A DNA stretch of 42,418 nucleotides from an uncultured Acetatifactor sp. GTDB lineage: Bacteria; Bacillota; Clostridia; Lachnospirales; Lachnospiraceae. A program made the translations under genes and the position numbers. Positions 23,928-31,639 of this stretch are shown here, piece after piece. The stretch lies in NCBI GenBank assembly GCA_910589655.1, contig CAJUTJ010000098.1, positions 1 to 42,418 on the forward strand, given 5' to 3'. The first letter of the stretch is position 1, and each line of letters opens with the position of its first letter. A model generated the notes under the pieces. That model was not told where the DNA came from. It saw only the letters and a list, made by a program, of their open reading frames with translations, and searched no databases.

Positions 23928-25109
23928 ATGAAACGAATCGAAAACCTGAACGGTTACCAAAGAGGATATGCGGAAGTGGACTTGGATGCCATCGTTTTTA
24001 ATATGAGGAGCATGAAGCAGAACATTGCTCCCGGGACAAAAATGATCGGCGTCATCAAGACGGACGGCTACGGACACGGCAGCGTGCCCATTGCGGAAAG
24101 CTTGGAGCCGTTGGATTTTTTGTTTGGATTTGCGGTGGCAACTCCGGAGGAAGCCCATAGTCTGCGGCAGGCCGGCATCAAAAAGCCCATACTTATTTTA
24201 GGGTACACCTTTCCCTATTGCTATGAGCAGCTGGCGGAAGAGGAACTGCGGCCGGCAGTATTTCGCAGGGATACCATTCCTTTGCTGCAGAAAGCGGCAG
24301 AACGTGTGGGGAAGCCTGTGCGGGTGCATGTGAAGGTGGATACGGGAATGAACCGCATCGGCATTGCGCCTGACGAGGAGGGCTTGAGATTTATGGAAGC
24401 TCTCGTGGAGCGGGACGGAATTATAATCGAAGGGATGTTTACCCATTTTGCCCGGGCGGACGAATCCGACAAGACCCATGCCATAGAGCAGCTGGAGAGC
24501 TTTCAAGCTTTTACCCGAATGACAGAGCAGAGGCTGGGGGTGGAGATTCCCATAAAGCATTGCTCCAACAGCGCGGGGATTCTGGAACTGCCTCAGGCAA
24601 ATATGGATGCGGTCAGGGCGGGAATCACTCTTTACGGGCTGTATCCGTCGGATGAGGTGGGCAGACAGACGGTGCCCTTAAAGCCTGCCATGTCGCTGTA
24701 CAGCCATTTGGTCTGTGTGAAAACGCTTCCCAAGGGACAGTCCGTGAGCTACGGGGGCACGTTTACCGCCGATGAGGATATGCGCATTGCCACGATACCC
24801 GTAGGATACGGGGACGGCTATCCCAGAAGCCTGTCGGGCAAAGGGTATGTGCTGATTCATGGGAAAAAGGCGCCTGTTTTAGGGCGGGTGTGTATGGATC
24901 AGTTTATGGTGGATGTAAGTCATATCCCCGAGGCAGTGGAAGGAGACAGGGCAGTTCTTTTGGGTTCGGAAGGTGAAGAACGGATCCCTGCGGAGCTGCT
25001 GGGAGAAATATCGGGGAGGTTTCATTATGAGCTGGTCTGCGACATAGGAAAACGCATTCCCAGAATTTATCGAAAACAAGGGGAACTGTTTGTAGAAAGC
25101 AGTGAATAG
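23928..25109 (+). CDS. alr: Alanine racemase
   Basis: It interconverts L- and D-alanine with pyridoxal phosphate, supplying D-alanine for peptidoglycan. The 393-residue protein carries the cofactor lysine (Lys44) in VIKTDGYGHG. It also has the substrate-binding MNRIG loop, the catalytic Tyr region YGGTFTADEDM and PVGYGDGYPR, and MDQFMVDV near the C-terminus. The start ATG at 23928 follows a purine-rich AAGGAAGGAAAG. An in-frame GTG overlapping the nnr stop has no such site. The alr-mazF order is common in Firmicutes. Confidence 0.94.
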   Translation: MKRIENLNGYQRGYAEVDLDAIVFNMRSMKQNIAPGTKMIGVIKTDGYGHGSVPIAESLEPLDFLFGFAVATPEEAHSLRQAGIKKPILILGYTFPYCYEQLAEEELRPAVFRRDTIPLLQKAAERVGKPVRVHVKVDTGMNRIGIAPDEEGLRFMEALVERDGIIIEGMFTHFARADESDKTHAIEQLESFQAFTRMTEQRLGVEIPIKHCSNSAGILELPQANMDAVRAGITLYGLYPSDEVGRQTVPLKPAMSLYSHLVCVKTLPKGQSVSYGGTFTADEDMRIATIPVGYGDGYPRSLSGKGYVLIHGKKAPVLGRVCMDQFMVDVSHIPEAVEGDRAVLLGSEGEERIPAELLGEISGRFHYELVCDIGKRIPRIYRKQGELFVESSE

Positions 25110-25174
25110 CCTCCCCAAAAGTGTCTATACTACCGTACATAGATGAAAACACGTCAGTGTAAGATGGAGGCAGT

Positions 25175-25516
25175 ATGAGAAGAGGAGATGTATATTATGC
25201 AGATTTGAGGCCTGTTGTAGGGTCCGAACAAGGGGGAATCAGACCGGTTCTGATCGTTCAGAATGATATAGGAAATAAACACAGCCCTACGATTATCTGC
25301 GCAGCCATTACTTCAAAGATGAATAAGGCGAAGCTTCCCACCCACATAGAGCTGAATGCTTCCCTTTACGATATGGATAAGGATTCGGTGGTTTTGCTGG
25401 AGCAGCTGCGTACCATAGATAAGAAGCGTCTGAAGGATAAGGTGTGTCATTTGGACGGCGATATCATGAAAAAAGTAGACAGAGCGCTGATGATCAGTCT
25501 GGAACTGGATACATAA
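25175..25516 (+). CDS. ndoA: MazF/EndoA-type endoribonuclease
   Basis: MazF-family toxins cut single-stranded mRNA at short motifs. The 113-residue protein matches the family length and pattern: MRRGDVYYADL at the start, GSEQGGIRPVLIVQND, the ICAAITSK block, and VLLEQLRTIDKKRL. GGAGG upstream fixes the start. In Bacillus an antitoxin gene lies between alr and ndoA. Here the 65 bases between the genes cannot hold one and no partner follows, so the toxin is orphaned at this locus. Confidence 0.93.
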   Translation: MRRGDVYYADLRPVVGSEQGGIRPVLIVQNDIGNKHSPTIICAAITSKMNKAKLPTHIELNASLYDMDKDSVVLLEQLRTIDKKRLKDKVCHLDGDIMKKVDRALMISLELDT

Positions 25517-25563
25517 AAAATATTGTCCTCAGATAATGCGAAAAGGGATGAGATATGCAGTTC

Positions 25564-25592
25564 TTGACGAATAGTAATCAAAATGGTATATT
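25564..25592 (+). promoter_or_regulatory. Probable promoter of the CBS-domain transporter gene
   Basis: TTGACG (25564-25569) and TATATT (25587-25592) are 17 bases apart, 46 bases upstream of the start codon at 25638. It separates this gene from the alr-ndoA group. Confidence 0.55.
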
Positions 25593-25637
25593 TAGGAATG
25601 TTATCAAACAAAGGAAGGAAGAAAGAGGAACGGATTT

Positions 25638-27053
25638 ATGGATGACGACGGACCCACTGCCAGTATAATTGTATTTATAGTTTTATTGTTTGTGGATATG
25701 TTTTTTTATGGTTTCGGTGCCGCGATCACGGCGTTGAATGTCAAAGAGATAGAGAGGCGGGCGCAGGAGGACAGAGATAAAAAATCTCTCCGGCTGGAAA
25801 AGATTATCGGAAATCCCACCGAATATGTGAATACGGTGCAGCTGATCACTACTTTGATTAATGTGATTCTCGGAGCGGTGCATCTCAGCACCATGCTGGG
25901 GATTATGTCGCGGTGGCTGGCTGCTTTGGCGGAGAGACAGCTGAAGCTGGATTGGCTGCCTGCCGGAGCGGTTATGGTTCTGGCAGCAATTTTATCAACG
26001 ATTCTGCTGCTGTACATAGTATTGACTCTTGGGGTACTGCTGCCTAAAAAGGTAGCGGCAAGAATCCCCGAACGCTGGGCATATACCTGTATTACACCGG
26101 TATTTTTCGTGACCAAGCTTCTGATGCCCTTTACGGGGCTTGTGACGGTGACCACCGGGGCAATCCTGAGGCTGTTCGGCATCAAAGACCATTTGGGTGA
26201 AGCGGATGTAACGGAGGAAGAGATCATCCATATGGTCAATGAAGGTCATGAACAAGGCGTGATTCAGGCCAGCGAGGCGGAGATGATCACGAATATCTTT
26301 GAGTTTGGGGATAAGGAAGCACAGGATATTATGACCCACAGGAACAATGTGATTGCCATTGATGCGGATATGGTGCTTGGCGATGCCATCACTTTTATGC
26401 TGAAAGGCAAGAACAGCAGATATCCTGTCTATGAGGAGAACATTGACCATATCATCGGAATTCTCCACTTAAAAGATGCCATGCGGTTCCATGCGGACGG
26501 GGAAAAAATGAACTGCCCCCTGAGAGAGCTGGAGGGACTGCTGCGGGAGGCCTGCTTTGTGCCTCAGACGAAGAATATCGATGAGCTGTTCCGGGAGATG
26601 CAGGCGGATAAGCTGCAGATGGTCATTGTCGTGGATGAGTACGGACAGACCGACGGGCTTTTGGCCATGGAAGATATTCTGGAGGAAATCGTAGGGAATA
26701 TTCTGGATGAGTACGACGAAGACAAGGAATACATTGAGGAAAAGGGGAACGACGAATATGTGATTGAGGGCAAGACGCCTCTGGAAGAGCTGGAGGAATG
26801 CTTCGGTATTTCCTTTGAGGATGAGGAGTTTGATACCATGAACGGTTTCCTGATTTCCAGAATGGATAGGATTCCCGAGCCTGACGAACAGTTTGACGTG
26901 GATTATAAGGGATATAATTTTAAGATTCTGTCCGTGGAAAACAAGATGATCCAGAGTGTTCTGGTGACCAGACTTGCGGAGCCGGAGGAATCGGAGGAAA
27001 ACGATTCTGCCAAAGAGGGCGAATCAGACCTTGATGAAAACAATAAAAAATGA
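25638..27053 (+). CDS. CNNM/CorC (hemolysin C-like) membrane protein with CBS domains
   Basis: The 471-residue protein has the family order: an N-terminal DUF21/CNNM membrane domain with about four hydrophobic segments (about 7-29, 60-90, 105-132 and 150-175), two CBS domains (about 215-335, with MTHRNNVIAIDAD and VVDEYGQTDGLLAMEDILEEIVG), and a CorC/HlyC domain (about 375-455). Relatives are linked to magnesium or cobalt export. The old hemolysin label is not informative. The C-terminal tail is acidic. YebC follows after 124 bases. Confidence 0.9.
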   Translation: MDDDGPTASIIVFIVLLFVDMFFYGFGAAITALNVKEIERRAQEDRDKKSLRLEKIIGNPTEYVNTVQLITTLINVILGAVHLSTMLGIMSRWLAALAERQLKLDWLPAGAVMVLAAILSTILLLYIVLTLGVLLPKKVAARIPERWAYTCITPVFFVTKLLMPFTGLVTVTTGAILRLFGIKDHLGEADVTEEEIIHMVNEGHEQGVIQASEAEMITNIFEFGDKEAQDIMTHRNNVIAIDADMVLGDAITFMLKGKNSRYPVYEENIDHIIGILHLKDAMRFHADGEKMNCPLRELEGLLREACFVPQTKNIDELFREMQADKLQMVIVVDEYGQTDGLLAMEDILEEIVGNILDEYDEDKEYIEEKGNDEYVIEGKTPLEELEECFGISFEDEEFDTMNGFLISRMDRIPEPDEQFDVDYKGYNFKILSVENKMIQSVLVTRLAEPEESEENDSAKEGESDLDENNKK

Positions 27054-27177
27054 TATGCTACAACAGACGGTGCGGGAAAACTCCGGTATTGCGGCGTTTT
27101 CCCGTAAAGGGTTCGTCCGGCGGAAGCCGGCGCGGAAGATTACAGTAAGAAAATATAGGAAAAAGGAGTATTGTGTT

Positions 27178-27906
27178 ATGTCAGGACATTCAAAATTTGC
27201 GAATATTAAGCATAAAAAGGAAAAAAACGATGCCGCAAAGGGTAAAATATTTACCATCATCGGGAGAGAGATTGCGGTTGCCGTAAAGGAAGGCGGCCCG
27301 GATCCCAGCAATAATTTTAAGCTTGCCACCGTGATTGCCAAGGCTAAGGCAAACAATATGCCCAATGATACTATTGAGAGAGGTATAAAGAAGGCGGCCG
27401 GAGACGTGGGAAATGTCAATTATGAGTATATGACATACGAAGGGTACGGCCCCAACGGCATTGCGATTATTGTAGATACGCTGACGGACAATAAAAACCG
27501 TACCGCGGCCAATGTGAGGAGCGCCTTTACCAAGGGTCAGGGAAACATCGGTACTCCCGGATGCGTTTCCTTTATGTTTGACAAAAAGGGGCAGATTATC
27601 ATCGACAAGGAAGAGTGTGATATGGATGCGGACGATCTGATGATGACGGCATTGGATGCGGGCGCAGAAGACTTTAACGAGGAAGAGGACAGCTTTGAGA
27701 TATTGACCGATCCCGACGGCTTCGAGGATGTGCGGAAGGCATTAGAAGAAGCGGGTATTCCTATGATGAGTGCGGAAGTCACCATGATTCCCCAAAATTA
27801 TGTGGCATTGACAGATGAGACTGCCGTTAAGAATCTCCAGAGAACGCTTGATATGCTGGAAGACGATGATGACGTTCAGGCGGTTTATCACAATTGGGAC
27901 GAGTAG
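27178..27906 (+). CDS. yebC: YebC/PmpR family protein
   Basis: The 242-residue protein has the family start MSGHSKFANIKHKKEKNDA, the conserved NMPNDTIERGIKKA, YEGYGPNGIAIIV, and TDNKNRTA blocks. Members act as transcriptional regulators or, in recent work, help ribosomes through proline stretches. The start at 27178 is clear from AAGGAG nine bases upstream. The reading frame stays open for 68 codons before it, but that stretch has no family sequence and overlaps the end of the preceding gene. Confidence 0.93.
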   Translation: MSGHSKFANIKHKKEKNDAAKGKIFTIIGREIAVAVKEGGPDPSNNFKLATVIAKAKANNMPNDTIERGIKKAAGDVGNVNYEYMTYEGYGPNGIAIIVDTLTDNKNRTAANVRSAFTKGQGNIGTPGCVSFMFDKKGQIIIDKEECDMDADDLMMTALDAGAEDFNEEEDSFEILTDPDGFEDVRKALEEAGIPMMSAEVTMIPQNYVALTDETAVKNLQRTLDMLEDDDDVQAVYHNWDE

Positions 27907-27925
27907 GTTTTTTATCCTGATTCGA

Positions 27926-27944
27926 GATTCCGCCGAGCGGAATC
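27926..27944. repeat. Small hairpin between yebC and the glycosyltransferase
   Basis: GATTCCGC and GCGGAATC pair perfectly around a CGA loop. No T-run follows, so it is not a classical terminator. It may be an mRNA-stabilising or processing structure. Confidence 0.45.
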
Positions 27945-27973
27945 ATAGAGGTTAGCAGGAAAGGAAGGAATGT

Positions 27974-28915
27974 ATGGACAAGCTGGCTATTGTGGTTCCT
28001 TGTTATAACGAGGAGGAGGTCTTGAAGATCGCTTCCAAGGCACTGAGAGAAGTGCTTTCCGATTTGGTTCAAAAAGGAAAAGTTGCGGAAGACAGTTTTA
28101 TACTTTTTGTCAATGACGGAAGCAGGGACCGCACATGGGAACTGATAGAAGAAGAGCATGAAGCCTATCCCGTTCAGGTTCACGGCGTAAAGCTTGCGGG
28201 AAATGTGGGGCACCAGTTTGCATTGACGGCAGGACTGCTTACGGCAAAGGACATGAGCGATCTTACCATTTCCATAGATGCAGACCTTCAGGATGACGTG
28301 GCGGTCATTGAGGAAATGGTGGATAAATTTCACGAGGGAAACGATATCGTTTACGGCGTCAGGAAGGAACGCAAGACGGATACCTTCTTTAAGAGAACCA
28401 CGGCTCAGGCGTTTTATAAGCTTATGAGCCTGATGGGAGTGAAAACGGTATATAATCATGCGGATTTCCGTCTTATGTCAAAGCGTGCGGTGGAAGAGTT
28501 TTCGAAATACAGGGAGACGAATCTTTTCCTGCGGGGCATGATGCCCTTGATCGGATACCGGACGGACAATGTGTATTATGACCGGAAAGAGCGTGTGGCA
28601 GGAGAGTCAAAATACCCCTTGAAAAAGATGATGGCGCTTGCCTTTAACGGAATTTCCTCCTTCAGCGTGAAACCCATCAGCCTGATATTGGGGATTGGGA
28701 TGTTTATTATTTTTGCGGCTGTTCTGGCAGCAGTATATGCTTTTGTCTCCTATTTTACCGGCCATGTGGTTCCCGGCTGGACATCCATGATTTTGTCCAT
28801 TTGGTTTCTGGGAGGGCTGCAGCTTCTGGCTATCGGCCTTGTGGGACAGTATATCGGTAAAATTTACATCGAAGTGAAGCAGAGACCCCGTTACAATATT
28901 GAAAAGATTGTGTGA
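27974..28915 (+). CDS. GT2 glycosyltransferase, polyprenyl-phosphate type
   Basis: The 313-residue protein has a GT-A domain with IVVPCYNEEEVL, VNDGSRDRTWE, the nucleotide-sugar DADLQDD at 102-108 and a late KERVAGESKYPLKKM block. Two membrane segments follow at about 232-262 and 270-295. This is the layout of DPM1/GtrB-type enzymes, which move a sugar from a nucleotide onto undecaprenyl phosphate at the inner membrane face. The neighbouring gene encodes a possible GT-C acceptor-side enzyme. The sugar is unknown. Confidence 0.88.
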   Translation: MDKLAIVVPCYNEEEVLKIASKALREVLSDLVQKGKVAEDSFILFVNDGSRDRTWELIEEEHEAYPVQVHGVKLAGNVGHQFALTAGLLTAKDMSDLTISIDADLQDDVAVIEEMVDKFHEGNDIVYGVRKERKTDTFFKRTTAQAFYKLMSLMGVKTVYNHADFRLMSKRAVEEFSKYRETNLFLRGMMPLIGYRTDNVYYDRKERVAGESKYPLKKMMALAFNGISSFSVKPISLILGIGMFIIFAAVLAAVYAFVSYFTGHVVPGWTSMILSIWFLGGLQLLAIGLVGQYIGKIYIEVKQRPRYNIEKIV

Positions 28916-28934
28916 CACAAAGGATTATATTTGA

Positions 28935-30590
28935 ATGACTTGGAAAAAAAATGCATTTAGTTGTCTGATGTGGGTTCTTTATCTGCTCATAACCGGGACT
29001 GCTATGATTTTCACAGGAAGGGTAATCTGCGATTCTTTAGAGCTGGCGGAATACTTTGAAATTGCCATACCGGCGGTTTATCTGCTGTTTACAGGCGTTA
29101 TCGTACTGGGGCTGCGTTGGATGGCGGTAAAATTGGACGTCAGGTTCCAAGGTGCGGGAGGGGGACTGCTGTGGTTGGAAGGGGGAGCGGTTCTTGCTCT
29201 TTTTGCCATGGGGTTGTTTCTTCGGAGGGTCTGTCTGCAAGGAGCTTCTGTTCCTATGCCCGATGAGTCCGTATATCTGCAGCTGGCGTATATATCTGCG
29301 GAGGGACAGGAGATCCCTCCCTTTTCCCATGGAGCGGTTTACCTCTATGTCAGGGCGCTGCGCCTGTGCTTTTTGTTACTGGGGAATAAGGCTGCTGCGG
29401 CCGTTTGGTTTCAGATTGCATTTCAGATGTGCGGGGCATTGATACTCTATTTTGCGGTGCGGAAACTGGCAGGTAAGTTTCCTGCCGTGACCATGACGGC
29501 CTTTTTTATGCTCACTCCCTATATGGTGGAAAAATCGCTGGAACTTTCTCCGGAGATGTTGTATTTCTTTCTGTTTTCACTGGCGCTGTTATGGATTTCC
29601 CAAGGTGTAAAAGGTGCCTTCGGCTGGGGCTTTTGGCTGGCGGCCGGTGTAATGGCCGGTGTATTGTGTTATCTGGACGTGGCAGGCTTTTTGCTTTTAC
29701 CCGTAACGGCCGGTGCCATCGCCATGAGAAGATCTTCCGGCGGGAGGAAGATAGCAGCAGGAATATCGGGGACTCTGGCGGGATTTCTGCTGGGGGCGGC
29801 GGTCTGCATTTTTGTCGATATGATGTACAGCGGCAAGCCGGTTCTCGGTATTATCAATGCTTGGGTGAAATTATATCTGTGGAGTAATCCTCAGCTTTCC
29901 GTGACGGTTTCCGGTTTCGGCATGGTTTGGATGATTGCCGTAATCCTCAGCTTTATGGCATGGGGGTTTTTCAGCTTTTGGAACAGAAAAGGTGAAGAAA
30001 GCTTTTCGGTGTGGATTTTTTCTCTGGGAATGGCGGCTCTTCTGCAGGTCATGGGGATGTTTACGGACGAGATGAACGGGTTCTGTTATATTTTCTTTTT
30101 CGGCACGGTTTTGGCCGGACTGGGAATCCGGGAAAGCATAGCGGTCTTTTCAACGGAAAAATCCGGCGAATTCGGGAAGGTGGATCATGCTCTTGAGACA
30201 GCGGAGTATGCAGAACAGGAGGAGCGAGAGGAAAGGCAGATTTCAGGGGAGGAGGCAGACACAGTGGAAGAGAATTTCAGAGCGGAAAACGGAGAAGGCA
30301 CGGAAGAAAGAGCGGCGCAGGAGGAAACCATAATAGATGCGGAGGAAGCCGTATGGTCGGAAGCTCCGCCGTGGGCGAAGCCCTCGGCACGGACGGAAGC
30401 GTCTTCGGAGAAAAAGGCGGGGAAGCCGGAAGAAAAGCCGCAAGGGAAACGCAAGGTTGAATTTATTGAAAATCCTCTGCCCTTGCCAAAAAAGCATAAG
30501 AAGCGCGTTATGGATTACAAGCTGGATTCCGAGAGGAATCTGAACGGTTATGATATTTATGTGCCCGATGACGATGACTTTGACTATTGA
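28935..30590 (+). CDS. Polytopic membrane protein, possible GT-C glycosyltransferase
   Basis: The 551-residue protein has about 10 to 12 membrane segments in its first 400 residues. The first outside loop contains MPDESVYLQLA, which resembles the acidic motif of GT-C enzymes that use lipid-linked sugars. The last 150 residues are cytoplasmic: an acidic low-complexity linker and a conserved-looking basic then acidic end (KKRVMDYKL, ending in PDDDDFDY). It follows the GT2 gene by 19 bases. Together they may form a surface glycosylation pair. The assignment rests on topology and one motif. Confidence 0.65.
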   Translation: MTWKKNAFSCLMWVLYLLITGTAMIFTGRVICDSLELAEYFEIAIPAVYLLFTGVIVLGLRWMAVKLDVRFQGAGGGLLWLEGGAVLALFAMGLFLRRVCLQGASVPMPDESVYLQLAYISAEGQEIPPFSHGAVYLYVRALRLCFLLLGNKAAAAVWFQIAFQMCGALILYFAVRKLAGKFPAVTMTAFFMLTPYMVEKSLELSPEMLYFFLFSLALLWISQGVKGAFGWGFWLAAGVMAGVLCYLDVAGFLLLPVTAGAIAMRRSSGGRKIAAGISGTLAGFLLGAAVCIFVDMMYSGKPVLGIINAWVKLYLWSNPQLSVTVSGFGMVWMIAVILSFMAWGFFSFWNRKGEESFSVWIFSLGMAALLQVMGMFTDEMNGFCYIFFFGTVLAGLGIRESIAVFSTEKSGEFGKVDHALETAEYAEQEEREERQISGEEADTVEENFRAENGEGTEERAAQEETIIDAEEAVWSEAPPWAKPSARTEASSEKKAGKPEEKPQGKRKVEFIENPLPLPKKHKKRVMDYKLDSERNLNGYDIYVPDDDDFDY

Positions 30591-30732
30591 CGGACTTTTT
30601 TGTCCGGCAGGCTTAACGTTTCCGGAAAGGGCGGTCGATTACGCGAATTTTCTACATAAAAACGGGAATGATAAGAGAGCGATCCTTGGTGGGTTGCTCT
30701 TAATTTTATGTCTGGGAAAGGAACAGGAGCCA

Positions 30733-31443
30733 ATGGCAGAGGAAAAGAAAAAAGACAAGCTGGAAATAGAGGAAAAGAAGGACGAACGCATTGAGAAAAC
30801 CGGTCAGATGGAGCTGAACGAGAACGGCAAAATGGAGGATATTCATTTGATTTCTATTATAGGAGAGATAGAAGGACACGAAAATCTCTCCAACAATTCC
30901 AAAACCACTAAGTATGAACATATCCTGCCCAGTCTGGCGGCCATAGAGGACAGTAAGGATATTCAGGGCGTACTGGTGCTGATCAATACCATGGGAGGGG
31001 ATGTGGAGGCGGGCCTTGCCATAGCGGAAATGATCGCGTCCCTGAGCAAACCTACGGTTTCGCTTGTTTTGGGAGGCAGCCATTCCATTGGCGTACCCAT
31101 TGCGGTCAGCACCGACTACTCTTTTATCGTGCCCACGGGAACTATGGTCATTCATCCGGTGAGAATGAACGGGACGGTGATCGGAGTTCCACAGACCTTC
31201 GAGTATTTTAAATTGATTCAGGACCGCATTACAAGCTTTGTCTGTAATCACTGCAAAGCAAATAAACAGGTGTATGAGGAATTGATGACGGAGACGGGAA
31301 TCCTGACCAAGGATGTGGGAACCATTCTGGTGGGGGAGGATGCGGTAAAATACGGGATTATTGACGAGGTAGGCGGAATAGACAAAGCCATTGCCAAGCT
31401 CCACGGGCTGATATCTCACAAATCAGCCGACGGGAACGAATGA
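30733..31443 (+). CDS. tepA: ClpP-like protease TepA
   Basis: The 236-residue protein has a highly charged N-terminus (1-35) and a ClpP/crotonase-fold domain. The likely nucleophile is Ser118 in GGSHSIGVP and the likely His is His141 in MVIHPVRM, spaced as in ClpP. In Bacillus subtilis the tepA gene lies upstream of spoIIIE, as here. The start at 30733 follows AAAGGA and gives MAEEKKKDK. An open frame from 30550 overlaps the previous gene and is not convincing. Its natural substrates are unclear, although TepA was first linked to protein export. Confidence 0.85.
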   Translation: MAEEKKKDKLEIEEKKDERIEKTGQMELNENGKMEDIHLISIIGEIEGHENLSNNSKTTKYEHILPSLAAIEDSKDIQGVLVLINTMGGDVEAGLAIAEMIASLSKPTVSLVLGGSHSIGVPIAVSTDYSFIVPTGTMVIHPVRMNGTVIGVPQTFEYFKLIQDRITSFVCNHCKANKQVYEELMTETGILTKDVGTILVGEDAVKYGIIDEVGGIDKAIAKLHGLISHKSADGNE

Positions 31444-31565
31444 GGAAATTGTCTGTGGTATAAAACAAGCGTCCACCCTGTGGGGCAGCGGCTGGTAAAA
31501 GGGCATATTCAGGCGGTTTATAAGGGGCATGGCTGGGCGGTTGTGCCATTGCTTCTATTTAGAGG

Positions 31566-31594
31566 GTGACAAGCACACATAAAAATGGTATAAT
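31566..31594 (+). promoter_or_regulatory. Probable ftsK promoter
   Basis: GTGACA (31566-31571) and TATAAT (31589-31594) are 17 bases apart. The start codon lies 45 bases downstream. This suggests ftsK is transcribed separately from tepA. Confidence 0.6.
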
Positions 31595-31639
31595 CTCAAC
31601 AGCATGATTATGAGATTATGAGAAGTGAGGTTGGATGAG

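Noticed and set aside
26974..27177. 68-codon extension upstream of yebC
   Set aside because: The YebC family starts MSGHSK, which is at 27178 with AAGGAG upstream. The extension overlaps the previous gene in another frame.
30591..30606. CGGAC/GTCCG hairpin with a T-run as a terminator
   Set aside because: The T-run is in the loop and not after the stem, so it does not fit an intrinsic terminator.
30550..30732. 61-codon extension upstream of tepA
   Set aside because: It overlaps the previous gene and includes no sequence like the TepA family. The ATG at 30733 has a good ribosome binding site.
31444..31566. In-frame open stretch after the tepA stop codon
   Set aside because: About 40 codons continue in the tepA frame, so readthrough or a small gene as in Bacillus was considered, but no start codon with a ribosome binding site and no recognisable family sequence was found.
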